The notes under the pieces: model-generated | Told to the model about the DNA's origin: nothing | What the model saw: only the letters and a program-made list of their open reading frames with translations | Databases searched by the model: none | Assembly (NCBI GenBank): GCA_945949875.1 | Contig: CAMFGH010000022.1 | Location: forward strand, 1 to 33,646 | Direction of reading: 5' to 3' | Length of the DNA stretch: 33,646 nucleotides | Source: an uncultured bacterium | Lineage (GTDB): Bacteria; Bacillota; Clostridia; Lachnospirales; Lachnospiraceae | In this document: piece after piece, positions 7,816 to 15,252 of the stretch | How positions within the stretch are numbered: position 1 is the first letter of the stretch | Layout: the number at the start of each line of letters is the position of its first letter | Translations under genes and position numbers: made by a program

Positions 7816-8916
7816 TTATACATTAAAGCGGAACAGAATCACATCGCCATCTTTTACCACATAATCTTTTCCTTCGATTCCAACCAGACCTTTTTCTCTG
7901 GCTGCTGCCAGCGAACCAAGCTCTAACAGATCTTTATAGTTAACTACTTCCGCTTTGATAAATCCTCTTTCAAAATCCGTATGAATCTTTCCGGCTGCCT
8001 GCGGTGCTTTGGTTCCAATTTTAATGGTCCATGCACGACACTCATCTTCACCGGCTGTTAAGAAACTCATTAAGCCAAGTAATTTATAGCTGGCTGCAAT
8101 CAGTTTATCCAAACCGGACTGGGATAATCCAAGGTCTGCCAGGAATTCTGCTTTTTCATCATCATCCAGTTCAGCAATTTCCTGCTCAATCTGTGCACAG
8201 ATCACAAATACTTCACTGCCTTCTGCTTTCGCAAGGGCACGTACATTTGCTACATGGGCATTGCTTTCCCCATCATCCATTAAATCATCTTCTGCAACAT
8301 TTGCTGCATAGATGGTAGGTTTTGCTGTTAATAAATTGTAGGATGCAAAGATAGCCTTTACATCTTCATCGTCAGGAAGTTCAAATGTTTTTGCCATCTG
8401 TCCTGCCTCTAAATGTGCCTTTAATTCTTCAATCAACGTCACTTCCTTGGCAAGACTCTTATCCATTTTGGCCTGTTTTGCAACTTTTGCATATCGACGC
8501 TCTAAAATCTCAAGATCGGAGAATATCAGCTCCAAGTTAATCGTCTCAATATCCCTGGCTGGATCAATGCTTCCGTCTACATGCACAATATTGCTATCTT
8601 CAAAGCAGCGTACTACATGTACAATGGCATCTACTTCACGTATATTTGCCAGAAACTGGTTTCCTAAACCTTCCCCCTTGGATGCACCTTTTACCAGACC
8701 TGCAATATCTACGAATTCAATCGTTGCCGGAGTGATTTTTTTGGTATGATACAATTCACCTAATTTTACGATTCTTTCATCCGGTACAGAAACAATACCA
8801 ACGTTTGGATCAATGGTTGCAAATGGATAGTTTGCTGCCAATGCACCTGCTTTTGTCAATGAATTAAATAAAGTACTTTTACCAACGTTAGGTAAGCCAA
8901 CGATTCCCAGCTTCAT
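7816..8916 (-). CDS. ychF: YchF, Obg-family ATPase
   Basis: 366 residues, full length. YchF is a universally conserved ribosome-associated P-loop ATPase of the Obg group. Visible parts are the P-loop GLPNVGKST (7-15), DIAGLVKGASKGEGLGNQFL (switch II/G3), NVAEDD in place of a GTP-specific NKxD (the known reason for ATP preference), a central helical domain and a C-terminal TGS domain ending in LFRFNV. AAGGAG precedes the ATG. The RAYT-type repeat array begins only 19 nt upstream of its start codon, so any promoter must lie within or beyond the array. Confidence 0.97.
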   Translation of the reverse strand: MKLGIVGLPNVGKSTLFNSLTKAGALAANYPFATIDPNVGIVSVPDERIVKLGELYHTKKITPATIEFVDIAGLVKGASKGEGLGNQFLANIREVDAIVHVVRCFEDSNIVHVDGSIDPARDIETINLELIFSDLEILERRYAKVAKQAKMDKSLAKEVTLIEELKAHLEAGQMAKTFELPDDEDVKAIFASYNLLTAKPTIYAANVAEDDLMDDGESNAHVANVRALAKAEGSEVFVICAQIEQEIAELDDDEKAEFLADLGLSQSGLDKLIAASYKLLGLMSFLTAGEDECRAWTIKIGTKAPQAAGKIHTDFERGFIKAEVVNYKDLLELGSLAAAREKGLVGIEGKDYVVKDGDVILFRFNV

Positions 8917-8934
8917 AATTTATATTCTCCTTTT

Positions 8935-9058
8935 CTTGGGGACGTTTCTTTTGTCTACAGGATAGCCCTTTTGTCCACAGGATAGCCCTTTTGTCCACGG
9001 AATGACCCCTTGCCCACAGGATGGCTCTTGGTCCACAGGATAGCCCTTTTGTTTACAC
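8935..9058 (+). repeat. Head-anchored tandem repeat array A (RAYT-associated)
   Basis: A head CTTGGGGACGTTTC (8935-8948) is followed by units at 8949, 8969, 8989, 9009 and 9028 and a partial unit at 9047. Units 1 and 2 are TTTTGTCYACAGGATAGCCC; later ones diverge (TTTTGTCCACGGAATGACCC, then 19-nt CTTGCCCACAGGATGGCTC). The period is 20,20,20,19,19. There are no unique spacers. A second copy lies inverted at 12162-12293. GGGGACGTT-type heads next to RAYT genes are the kind of short repeat these transposases are associated with. Confidence 0.85.
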
Positions 9059-9432
9059 TTCCCCGCCACTTTTCTTTCATAACATATCACACTGTGTGAT
9101 CATGATAAATTACAACGTGTAAATGCTATCACAAAAAACAAAAAAACTCAACAAGATACTATTTACTTTTCCTGCAAAAAATTATATAAATGATAATATA
9201 TATCTACTTAAAAACATTTCTCTTTCATTCGTACTATTCTTTTTCGTCACTGTTCCTTTTTGTTATAACAAATCCCGAACTTGTTCTCACCTTATTTCAA
9301 ATAGCTCCATGTTGTTTTCTTCCCGATTTTCTTCTTAATTCTCTTTCTCTCTTGTCCCACTTTTCTTTTGATAAAGTCAGTTGCCCCAAATCACCTTTTT
9401 ACCAATTTATCATTATTTTTAAAGAGGTTTTT
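9059..9432. other. Intergenic leader of the RAYT gene
   Basis: AT-rich stretch with no supported gene. It holds a perfect 15-nt dyad at 9086-9100 and a perfect 14-nt palindrome TTTGTTATAACAAA at 9259-9272. An open frame runs through from 9190 into the transposase frame, but its composition is not protein-like and no ribosome site precedes it. The ychF promoter (minus) and RAYT promoter (plus) should both lie here; I could not place either convincingly. Confidence 0.5.
9086..9100. promoter_or_regulatory. Perfect dyad ATCACACTGTGTGAT
   Basis: A 7+1+7 inverted repeat in the divergent region between ychF and the RAYT gene. Size and symmetry fit a dimeric regulator site. No binding protein can be named from sequence. 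Confidence 0.4.
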
Positions 9433-10206
9433 ATGTCTAGAAATGCACGACAACTCTCTTCCACCGATACCTATCATGTAGTCATCCGAGGAGCAGATCA
9501 TCAACTATTGTTTGAGGAGAAAAAAGATTATCAGAAATATTTAGAAATTCTGCAATTATATGAAGCAGAATGTCAATTTGAACTCTATGCCTACTGTCTG
9601 ATGCCAAACCATATTCATTTATTAATTCACTCTCCTGTCACATCTTTAGGCTCTGTATTCCGTCATGTTAGTACTACTTATTCCAGCTGGTTTAACGCAA
9701 AATACAATCGTACCGGATATCTTCAGGAGGGGAGATATTTCAGCGAGCCGGTAGAAACCGAGAAATACCTGTTTACGGTTCTTCGATACATTCATCAAAA
9801 TCCGATAAAAGCCGGTTTGGAAACAGTTCCCGGAGAGACCTATCCATGGAATAGTTTTTGCGACTATATTTCTGGCATAAATGATATCGTAAATATTGAG
9901 TATATTCTCCAGTTCCTTGGTGGTCTGGAGTCGTTTCGCTCCTTACACCAAATTATCGTTGAGGAAGAATGTCTGGATATCAATACCCTTCGAAAAAGAC
10001 TTCCTGATGATGTTGCACGGGATATCATCCGTACAGAATGCAACTGTGAAACAGTGTCCGATTTTCAAAAGCTCACATTACTTGAAAGAAATAACAATAT
10101 CATATTATTGCGCAAAAAAGGGCTTTCTATCAGACAAATTAATCGTCTGACAGGAACCCCCAAAGGTGTTATCGAAAAGATCATTTCAAAAAAGATTTCT
10201 TCTTAA
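9433..10206 (+). CDS. REP-associated tyrosine transposase (RAYT, Y1/HUH family)
   Basis: 257 residues. Residues 1-150 form a Y1 transposase domain of the IS200/IS605 superfamily: HUH metal motif H60-I-H62 in MPNHIHLLI and catalytic Tyr119 in LRYIHQNPIKAGL. These single-domain enzymes nick single-stranded hairpin DNA; RAYTs are usually single-copy and act on short dispersed repeats. The C-terminal 60 residues contain a helix-turn-helix-like segment (about 223-250, LLRKKGLSIRQINRLTG), probably DNA binding. The start at 9433 has AAAGAGG upstream; the upstream extension is rejected. It is flanked by arrays A and B in opposite orientation. Its stop overlaps the stop of the convergent oxidoreductase gene. 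Confidence 0.88.
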   Translation: MSRNARQLSSTDTYHVVIRGADHQLLFEEKKDYQKYLEILQLYEAECQFELYAYCLMPNHIHLLIHSPVTSLGSVFRHVSTTYSSWFNAKYNRTGYLQEGRYFSEPVETEKYLFTVLRYIHQNPIKAGLETVPGETYPWNSFCDYISGINDIVNIEYILQFLGGLESFRSLHQIIVEEECLDINTLRKRLPDDVARDIIRTECNCETVSDFQKLTLLERNNNIILLRKKGLSIRQINRLTGTPKGVIEKIISKKISS

Positions 10207-10892
10207 TGCCAGCCCTTTTCTTCCCAATAAGCGTAATCCGATTCCATTGCGCCGAATTGTTTATGTGCAAGCTTCATGAGAGAAAACCACATTTTCCCAC
10301 GAAGATTCATTCTGCCTTTTCCTTCTGAACTGCAAATCTGATTCGCCAGCCTATCTGTCTTTTTATGAATCTTTTTCATGATCCATTCCGGAATTTCATC
10401 CGGGCGTGACGCCTGAACACCAACTCCGTATCTATAAACCTTTGATATTCCCCACATTTCCAGGCTGTCTGCCATATCCTTCAGGGTACTCTTCATGCCG
10501 CCACCGGCTGCTGTGGTGAGAACCACTGCACGTTTTTTAAACATACTCTCTTCCGGTCTGTGAATCACCCACCAGGTGCCAAAATGATCCAGAAGACTCA
10601 TCATCTGTCCTGTGGCATGATATACATATACCGGGCTTTCCAGAATCAGAAGGTCCGCATCCAGAATCGCATTTTTTATAGGCTCCAGTTTCTGATAGTG
10701 AGGGCAGTTTGACAAATCCGTTTGGAAGCAGGTATAACATCCTGTACAATATTCATCAAAATCTGCCGGCAGGAAAAACTCCTTTTTCTCCACCACATCT
10801 CTTTTCCTATCACTGATCTTATCAACCAGCTCCTGAGCGATCATATAAGTACTACCCTTATGATTTTGTCCGTGTATCGTCACTATTTTCAT
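10203..10892 (-). CDS. Flavodoxin-fold NAD(P)H-dependent oxidoreductase
   Basis: 229 residues, FMN-reductase/iron-sulfur-flavoprotein type. The start MKIVTIHGQNHKGSTYMIAQEL is the phosphate-binding loop of a flavodoxin fold; SPVYVYHATGQMMSLLDHFG is the second flavin-contact region. A cysteine cluster C49xxC52xxC55 with C63 could hold a cofactor or be redox-active. The C-terminal YWEEKGW is shared by many clostridial relatives. Substrate unknown. AGAGGAA precedes the ATG. It lies between the two repeat arrays and ends in a stop-to-stop overlap with the transposase gene. Confidence 0.85.
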   Translation of the reverse strand: MKIVTIHGQNHKGSTYMIAQELVDKISDRKRDVVEKKEFFLPADFDEYCTGCYTCFQTDLSNCPHYQKLEPIKNAILDADLLILESPVYVYHATGQMMSLLDHFGTWWVIHRPEESMFKKRAVVLTTAAGGGMKSTLKDMADSLEMWGISKVYRYGVGVQASRPDEIPEWIMKKIHKKTDRLANQICSSEGKGRMNLRGKMWFSLMKLAHKQFGAMESDYAYWEEKGWH

Positions 10893-10939
10893 GTTTTACT
10901 TTCCTCTTTTTGCTGTGATAATGGTGTGGGAAAAGGAGT

Positions 10940-11017
10940 TCACAGTAATCTATCTATATGAGCAAGGAACTCCTCAGCATTATTTTTTCTTATGTAGATG
11001 TGTTTTTCTGTTTCCAT
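10940..11017 (-). CDS. Possible 25-residue small protein
   Basis: A short frame MET-EKHIYIRKNNAEEFLAHIDRLL with GGAG 9 nt before its ATG, in the gap between the XRE regulator and the flavodoxin gene. An 8-bp inverted repeat (AGGAGTTC / GAACTCCT, 10934-10941 and 10967-10974) overlaps its end. The composition is protein-like, but the frame is too short to be certain. It may be a relic of a longer gene. Confidence 0.3.
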   Translation of the reverse strand: METEKHIYIRKNNAEEFLAHIDRLL

Positions 11018-11060
11018 CCTCATAATCTCCTATCATATCTTCCTTAAGGCAAAATGTCAC

Positions 11061-12041
11061 TTATTTTTTAATTCGGAATATTGCTGACAAAGCTGCAAAC
11101 AATACGCCTGCTACCGGCCAGACAATCCAGGTAGCCGACCAATTCATTGTCCAAAAACTCCAACCCAGATAAATAGCTGTCACCAAACACCAGTAAGCAC
11201 CTGCAAAAGGTTCGGATTTCTTTTTGGCAAGCTTTTCTTCTGCAGAGAACTCACCCTCCTGCAGCAGAGTGTCATAGCTGGATTTTATCATGCCGACACG
11301 AATCATCATATTTACACCTGATGCAACCATAAGCAAAAGAAGTCCAACCAGACTGCAGCATACAAAATCAGAAGCGCCCATAGTTCCTGCGATAATCAGA
11401 GGCAGTGCAGCCAGGATGCAGAATACTACACCAAAGGAAATTCCCCGTGCAAAAGTACCTTCATAATCCCGGCGTTTTTCCTTTACCATTCCGGTTACGC
11501 CATATGCTGTTTCAAAGTTTTCCTTTTCAAAATGCTCCATACGGCTTTCCCGTATTCCGTATGTAATAAAGGTAAATACAGCCAACGCAACCATAACAAA
11601 CAGAAATATCATCCCCACTCCTGCTGCCATGCCTTCCGTCATCTTTGCGACACCGGACTCTGCCATTCCAGATAAAAAGATCAAAAGTGCCGGACTGATA
11701 ATACACACGGATACTGCATTAGCAATAGAAGGTGCACCTTTCCTTTTCATATCTAAAAATTCATTGGCTTCTTCCATGGAAACTTTTCTAAGCGTCATAT
11801 CCTCATTTATTCCTTTCATCATATCAGATGACGCCTCCACTTCCATTTCATCTTTTAATAAGTAATCTGTGCTCACAGAAAATAATTCTGACAGCTGTAT
11901 AATTCTCTGCAGATCCGGAACTGCTCCGGCACTTTCCCATTTGGAAACAGCCTGCCTGGAAACCCCAAGCTTATCTGCCAGTTCTTCCTGTGACCAACCA
12001 TTCTTTTTTCTTTCTTCTGTAATCTTGTCTGCTAATATCAT
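11061..12041 (-). CDS. XRE-family regulator with C-terminal membrane domain
   Basis: 326 residues. Residues 1-65 are a helix-turn-helix of the HTH_3 type (WSQEELADKLGVSRQAVSKWESAGAVPDLQRIIQL). After a linker come about six hydrophobic segments (from about residue 100), so the DNA-binding domain is tethered to the membrane. Such proteins are common in Firmicutes and often control neighbouring genes; the ligand is unknown. The start is ATG at 12041: the apparent earlier start codons ATGGAGGAAAAG are the Shine-Dalgarno (GGAGG, 8 nt spacing). Confidence 0.82.
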   Translation of the reverse strand: MILADKITEERKKNGWSQEELADKLGVSRQAVSKWESAGAVPDLQRIIQLSELFSVSTDYLLKDEMEVEASSDMMKGINEDMTLRKVSMEEANEFLDMKRKGAPSIANAVSVCIISPALLIFLSGMAESGVAKMTEGMAAGVGMIFLFVMVALAVFTFITYGIRESRMEHFEKENFETAYGVTGMVKEKRRDYEGTFARGISFGVVFCILAALPLIIAGTMGASDFVCCSLVGLLLLMVASGVNMMIRVGMIKSSYDTLLQEGEFSAEEKLAKKKSEPFAGAYWCLVTAIYLGWSFWTMNWSATWIVWPVAGVLFAALSAIFRIKK

Positions 12042-12084
12042 TTTCTTTTCCTCCATATGATTTTTCTGTGTTTTCGACAGTCAC

Positions 12085-12114
12085 ATCATAGGTCTTACAG
12101 TGGTTGCGAACCAC
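12085..12114 (-). promoter_or_regulatory. Possible autoregulated promoter of the XRE gene
   Basis: Minus strand: TGGTTC (weak -35, 12108-12113), 17 nt, TATGAT (12085-12090). A perfect dyad GTGGTT GCG AACCAC (12100-12114) covers the -35 and part of the spacer, a common repressor position. An unpaired TTGACA lies further upstream at about 12133. Confidence 0.35.
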
Positions 12115-12161
12115 CAATTTGAGCTTTCAATTTGTCAACCGGCAGTTGCATTTTCAAAAAA

Positions 12162-12293
12162 TAGTCATTTTACGGGCAAAAAAGCCATTCAAAAGGCAAA
12201 GAGCTATTCTATGGACAAAAGGGCTATCCTATAGACAAAAGGGCTATCCTATAGACAATGGGCTATTCTATGGACAAAAGGAACGTCCCCAAG
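12162..12293 (-). repeat. Head-anchored tandem repeat array B (inverted relative to array A)
   Basis: Read on the minus strand: head CTTGGGGACGTTCC (12280-12293), then TTTTGTCCATAGAATAGCCC (12260-12279), ATTGTCTATAGGATAGCCC, TTTTGTCTATAGGATAGCCC (12221-12240), TTTTGTCCATAGAATAGCTC, and increasingly degenerate units (TTTGCCTTTTGAATGGCTT, TTTTGCCCGTAAAATGACTA). As in array A, similarity falls with distance from the head. The heads of A and B face outwards and the units face inwards over 3.36 kb. Confidence 0.85.
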
Positions 12294-12853
12294 TGCTTTT
12301 CTATCCGCTCCATAACCTCTTTTTCCCGTTCCGGCTGCCTGTCATATATATGAATCAATAAAGAGACCGGTGCGATCAGCTCCAGTGCCAGCACTTCGGC
12401 ATCCCCCTGTTTTATGACCTTTTTCTCCATCATTCCCTCTAATATCTTTTGAAACGTTTCCTGCAATCCATCGATATGATGCTTGCTTGTTAATTCTGCA
12501 ATCCGGGGACTTCGGAACTGTTCCATTGCCAACATTCTTCTGACCTTCTTGATCATCGGGTTATGCATGGTAAAGTCAATTTTTTCAAGGCAGACTGTTT
12601 TCAGTTCTTCCACCGAATCAGGTATCCTTCCATATAGCAGTTCAGAAGAAAACTGAGTCTCATAATATTGCTCCGCCTTATCAATCAATGCATTCAGAAT
12701 GTCTTCCTTTCCTTTAAAGTGCTTATAGAGGGAGGGTCCTTTCATACCTGCAGTCTCTGCAATGAAATCTACCCCCACTCCGTCATATCCTTTTTCTGAA
12801 AACACAGTAAGTGCTGCCTCTAATATTCTGTCCTTGGTTGATATATCCATCAT
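12263..12853 (-). CDS. TetR/AcrR-family regulator whose C-terminus is formed by the repeat array
   Basis: 196 residues. The N-terminal 50 residues are a TetR helix-turn-helix (AALTVFSEKGYDGVGVDFIAETAGMKGPSLYKHFKGKEDIL). The rest is a helical ligand domain. The last residues LGTFLLSIE and the TAG stop are read entirely out of the repeat head and first unit of array B, so the original 3' end has been replaced or trimmed. GGAAAGGAATAGGGC precedes the ATG pair. Target unknown; the flavodoxin gene beyond the array is a candidate. Confidence 0.85.
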   Translation of the reverse strand: MMDISTKDRILEAALTVFSEKGYDGVGVDFIAETAGMKGPSLYKHFKGKEDILNALIDKAEQYYETQFSSELLYGRIPDSVEELKTVCLEKIDFTMHNPMIKKVRRMLAMEQFRSPRIAELTSKHHIDGLQETFQKILEGMMEKKVIKQGDAEVLALELIAPVSLLIHIYDRQPEREKEVMERIEKHLGTFLLSIE

Positions 12854-12905
12854 GCCCTATTCCTTTCCGGTAATATCATTCTGCCTTCGAAATCCATAGA
12901 ATCCG

Positions 12906-13778
12906 CTATTCTGCTTCTCCTGCTGCATAATATGCATTTTTGGCATCATACATCTTTTGCTTTCTTCATCTTTTTTGAATATATTCTTCGGTTTCTCCCA
13001 GTATTATGACCGTAAACTCATCTCCGCCTATTCGATATACATTCTCTTTTCCAAAGCAGGATGTTAATACTTCGGCAGAATCACAGATATATTTATCCCC
13101 GGCTTCATGACCATAGGAATCATTTACCTTTTTCAATCCGTTTAAGTCACACATGATCACACTGATCGTCTGGGACGTATCGTAACTTCCGCGGTAAGCC
13201 CACTCCAGGGCCATGCGGTTTTTGCATTTGGTAAGGGGATCGGTAACAGCCAGTTCTTCCATTTCTTTCGAATAATCTCGAAGACGCAGCATCATGGAAA
13301 TCACAAATTCCATCATATCGATTAACAGAGAAATATTCTCGATGATATCTGCCGGTGGATTATCCACCCCATAAAAGCCCACATATTTTCCACCGATTTC
13401 GATTGGTCCGGTAACCAGACTTGTTACTCCCTGAGGTTTTAGTATTTGATAAACGGCCTCACTTACTTTACGGTATTCTTCCACATCGTAAATGATGATA
13501 TTGTGGAATTTTTCGTATTCTGTAAACCACACATCCAACAGCCCCTCATAGGGAACCCCTTTCAAATTATCAATCTCTGCAGAGACACCTTCACTGCAAA
13601 ACTCGTAAGTATTATCAAAGGTACCATCATGATTATCTTCAAATATGTACGCCCGGTCTGAATTCAGATTTTCGCAGATATACTGCAATATCTGGTGAAT
13701 GATCTTCTCCGGCGATCCGGCAGAAGAAGCAAAACGAATCATATCTGCAATGAATTTGTTGTGATTCAGTTTCTTCAT
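12906..13778 (-). pseudogene. GAF-GGDEF protein, disrupted (internal deletion plus in-frame TGA)
   Basis: The intact frame (12966-13778, 270 residues) has a GAF-like sensor region (about 25-165) and a GGDEF domain starting at DPLTKCKNRMALE (about 180), with I-GGDEF at 251-255. It stops 15 residues after the motif. After the TGA the same frame continues 19 codons (RKQKMYDAKNAYYAAGEAE, then TAG at 12906), which is the conserved tail that closes a GGDEF fold. About 45 residues that should lie between are missing. The remnant keeps the substrate motif but cannot form the usual domain, so diguanylate cyclase activity is doubtful. The start overlaps the upstream stop as ATGA. Confidence 0.8.
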
Positions 13779-14032
13779 AACTTATGCTCCTGGTAAAATT
13801 TTTTTAAATCCGCCTTCACTTCATCCGGCAGCATGGTTTTCTTAACGCCATGAATGGCACCTTCCAAAGCCATCAGCCGGTGAATACATGCTGATTCATC
13901 GATTTCCTGTATTTTCAGCCATGCATTTTTCGCTCCCACCGCTTTCAGTTCTTCCAAAGAAGTAATGCCGACCTGACTTAGTTGTTCTTCCACACTTTTA
14001 CCTATGTTAGGTAATTTTGATAATTCTCCCAC
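13775..14032 (-). CDS. Stand-alone TfoX C-terminal-domain protein
   Basis: 85 residues covering only the TfoX_C helix-hairpin-helix-like domain: LSKLPNIGKSVEEQLSQVGITSLEELKAVGAKNAWLKI and CIHRLMALEGAIHGVKK. In Gammaproteobacteria the full TfoX/Sxy protein controls competence; the isolated C-terminal domain in Firmicutes has no established role. The start is GTG at 14032 with AAGGA about 9 nt upstream. It overlaps the GGDEF gene by 4 nt and belongs to the same transcript. Confidence 0.8.
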   Translation of the reverse strand: MGELSKLPNIGKSVEEQLSQVGITSLEELKAVGAKNAWLKIQEIDESACIHRLMALEGAIHGVKKTMLPDEVKADLKKFYQEHKL

Positions 14033-14119
14033 TTTCGTAATTCCTTTTTTACTTCCTACTCTTTCGTTATTCCTGCAACCTTTTTCTCAAATCCGACACA
14101 TATTGGAATCAGTTTTCGT

Positions 14120-14500
14120 CTATTTCTTTCTAACGCCCTCTTCTGTAAAGGTTTCTTTTAATGCCTTTTCTGTTGGTAAAATGGATACAATCAGAATCGT
14201 ACATTCTACAACGCAGATCACCAGACCAATGATTCCAACTCCATCTTCTCCCTTCCCATAAAATGGAATCTGTATCAGAATGGTTGGAATCAGCATGATC
14301 CAGCCTATTATCCACCACCGTTTGCCACAGTTTTCATGGGCAAATTGCCAGGTGTCCACATTTATCATAGAGCGTTTCGTTCTATAACCAACTACAGAAT
14401 TGATCTTTTTAGGACAATGTTTCCACATAAACCATCCTGCCACAATCATCAAAATAGAATACATCATATTACACACAAACATGAACCACCAAAACCACAT
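14120..14500 (-). CDS. SdpI-family membrane protein
   Basis: 126 residues with three hydrophobic segments (about 5-25, 62-80, 88-108). The SdpI/YhfL signature is present between the first two: NSVVGYRTKRSMINVDTWQFAHENCG. B. subtilis SdpI is an immunity protein and signal transducer for the SdpC toxin, but most family members have no known partner and none is visible here. RBS AGGGTAAG or GGAGG precedes the ATG. Confidence 0.82.
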   Translation of the reverse strand: MWFWWFMFVCNMMYSILMIVAGWFMWKHCPKKINSVVGYRTKRSMINVDTWQFAHENCGKRWWIIGWIMLIPTILIQIPFYGKGEDGVGIIGLVICVVECTILIVSILPTEKALKETFTEEGVRKK

Positions 14501-14546
14501 CTTACCCTACATTTCCTCCGTACTACTTACCTCTTGAAAGGATCTA

Positions 14547-15176
14547 TTATTTCTCTTTTTCCTCTAATGCACATAAATCTGCTTTTTCATATCGATTATG
14601 TCCCGGCAAAGACCTCTTATATTTCCAACAAAGGATGGCATCTTCCAGAGATTTTCCTTTGTTGTCTTCAAAGAAATCTCTGATATAGGTGTTATATTCA
14701 AATTGCTTATCAATCTTTGTCTTTGACAGTTTCTTTTCTGCGACAATCTGTTTATATGCTGCGATAGCATCCTCATATGTTTTTCCACTATTTTCCTTTA
14801 ACCATTTTTGGAAAGGGACACAGAAGGAAAAGGATTTTCCAAGATGCCCTTTAAAAAATGCCCTGTGTTTTTCCGAACATACAAAATCCTGCTCAATCAG
14901 AGAGTCCGGTTCTATACTTCCAATGCGTTTGCCTGCTGCCACAGTTTCTACTAACCTTTTCCTTTTTTCCCCAGATGCTTTACCTTTTTCTACTCTCACA
15001 GTTTTACTTTCACCGGTATCTAAATAATGGGCGATCCGCTCCGTAAGTTCTATTTTTCCACCGGATACCGGTAACCCATTATCTCTGCAAAACTGTACCA
15101 GTTCTTCTTTCAAATAATAATACTCTTGAAAGGTTTCACTCTTCAAGCTTTTATCTAAAATCGGTCTTTCTGGCAT
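14547..15176 (-). CDS. SAP-domain plus DUF6434-like protein
   Basis: 209 residues. Residues about 20-53 (YYLKEELVQFCRDNGLPVSGGKIELTERIAHYL) fit a SAP helix-extension-helix nucleic-acid-binding domain. A basic linker follows, then a central block (about 90-150), then FEYNTYIRDFFEDNKGKSLEDAI with a WKYKRSLPGHNRY ending, the conserved core of DUF6434. Function unknown; nucleic acid binding is inferred from the SAP part. AGAGGAAAGG precedes the ATG. Confidence 0.75.
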   Translation of the reverse strand: MPERPILDKSLKSETFQEYYYLKEELVQFCRDNGLPVSGGKIELTERIAHYLDTGESKTVRVEKGKASGEKRKRLVETVAAGKRIGSIEPDSLIEQDFVCSEKHRAFFKGHLGKSFSFCVPFQKWLKENSGKTYEDAIAAYKQIVAEKKLSKTKIDKQFEYNTYIRDFFEDNKGKSLEDAILCWKYKRSLPGHNRYEKADLCALEEKEK

Positions 15177-15252
15177 AACCCTTTCCTCTGATTCCTATTC
15201 TTTATAGATTACTGCAGATGGTCTCTACTGAACCTTATATCTCTTTCTCCGC

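Noticed and set aside
8949-9058. CRISPR-like array
   Set aside because: Units of 19-20 nt follow each other directly with no unique spacers, and there are no cas genes in the window.
8949-9058. Replication origin because of DnaA-box-like 9-mers
   Set aside because: All 9-mers miss the consensus, no DUE or dnaA/dnaN genes are nearby, and the same repeat is duplicated at 12.2 kb with worse matches.
9190-9432. N-terminal extension of the transposase
   Set aside because: Hydrophobic, low-complexity translation with no ribosome site; AAAGAGG and the family's usual start MSRNARQ lie at 9433.
8935-12293. Classical IS or composite transposon
   Set aside because: No DDE transposase and no target-site duplication; the RAYT is of the single-copy HUH type, so IS nomenclature is not supported.
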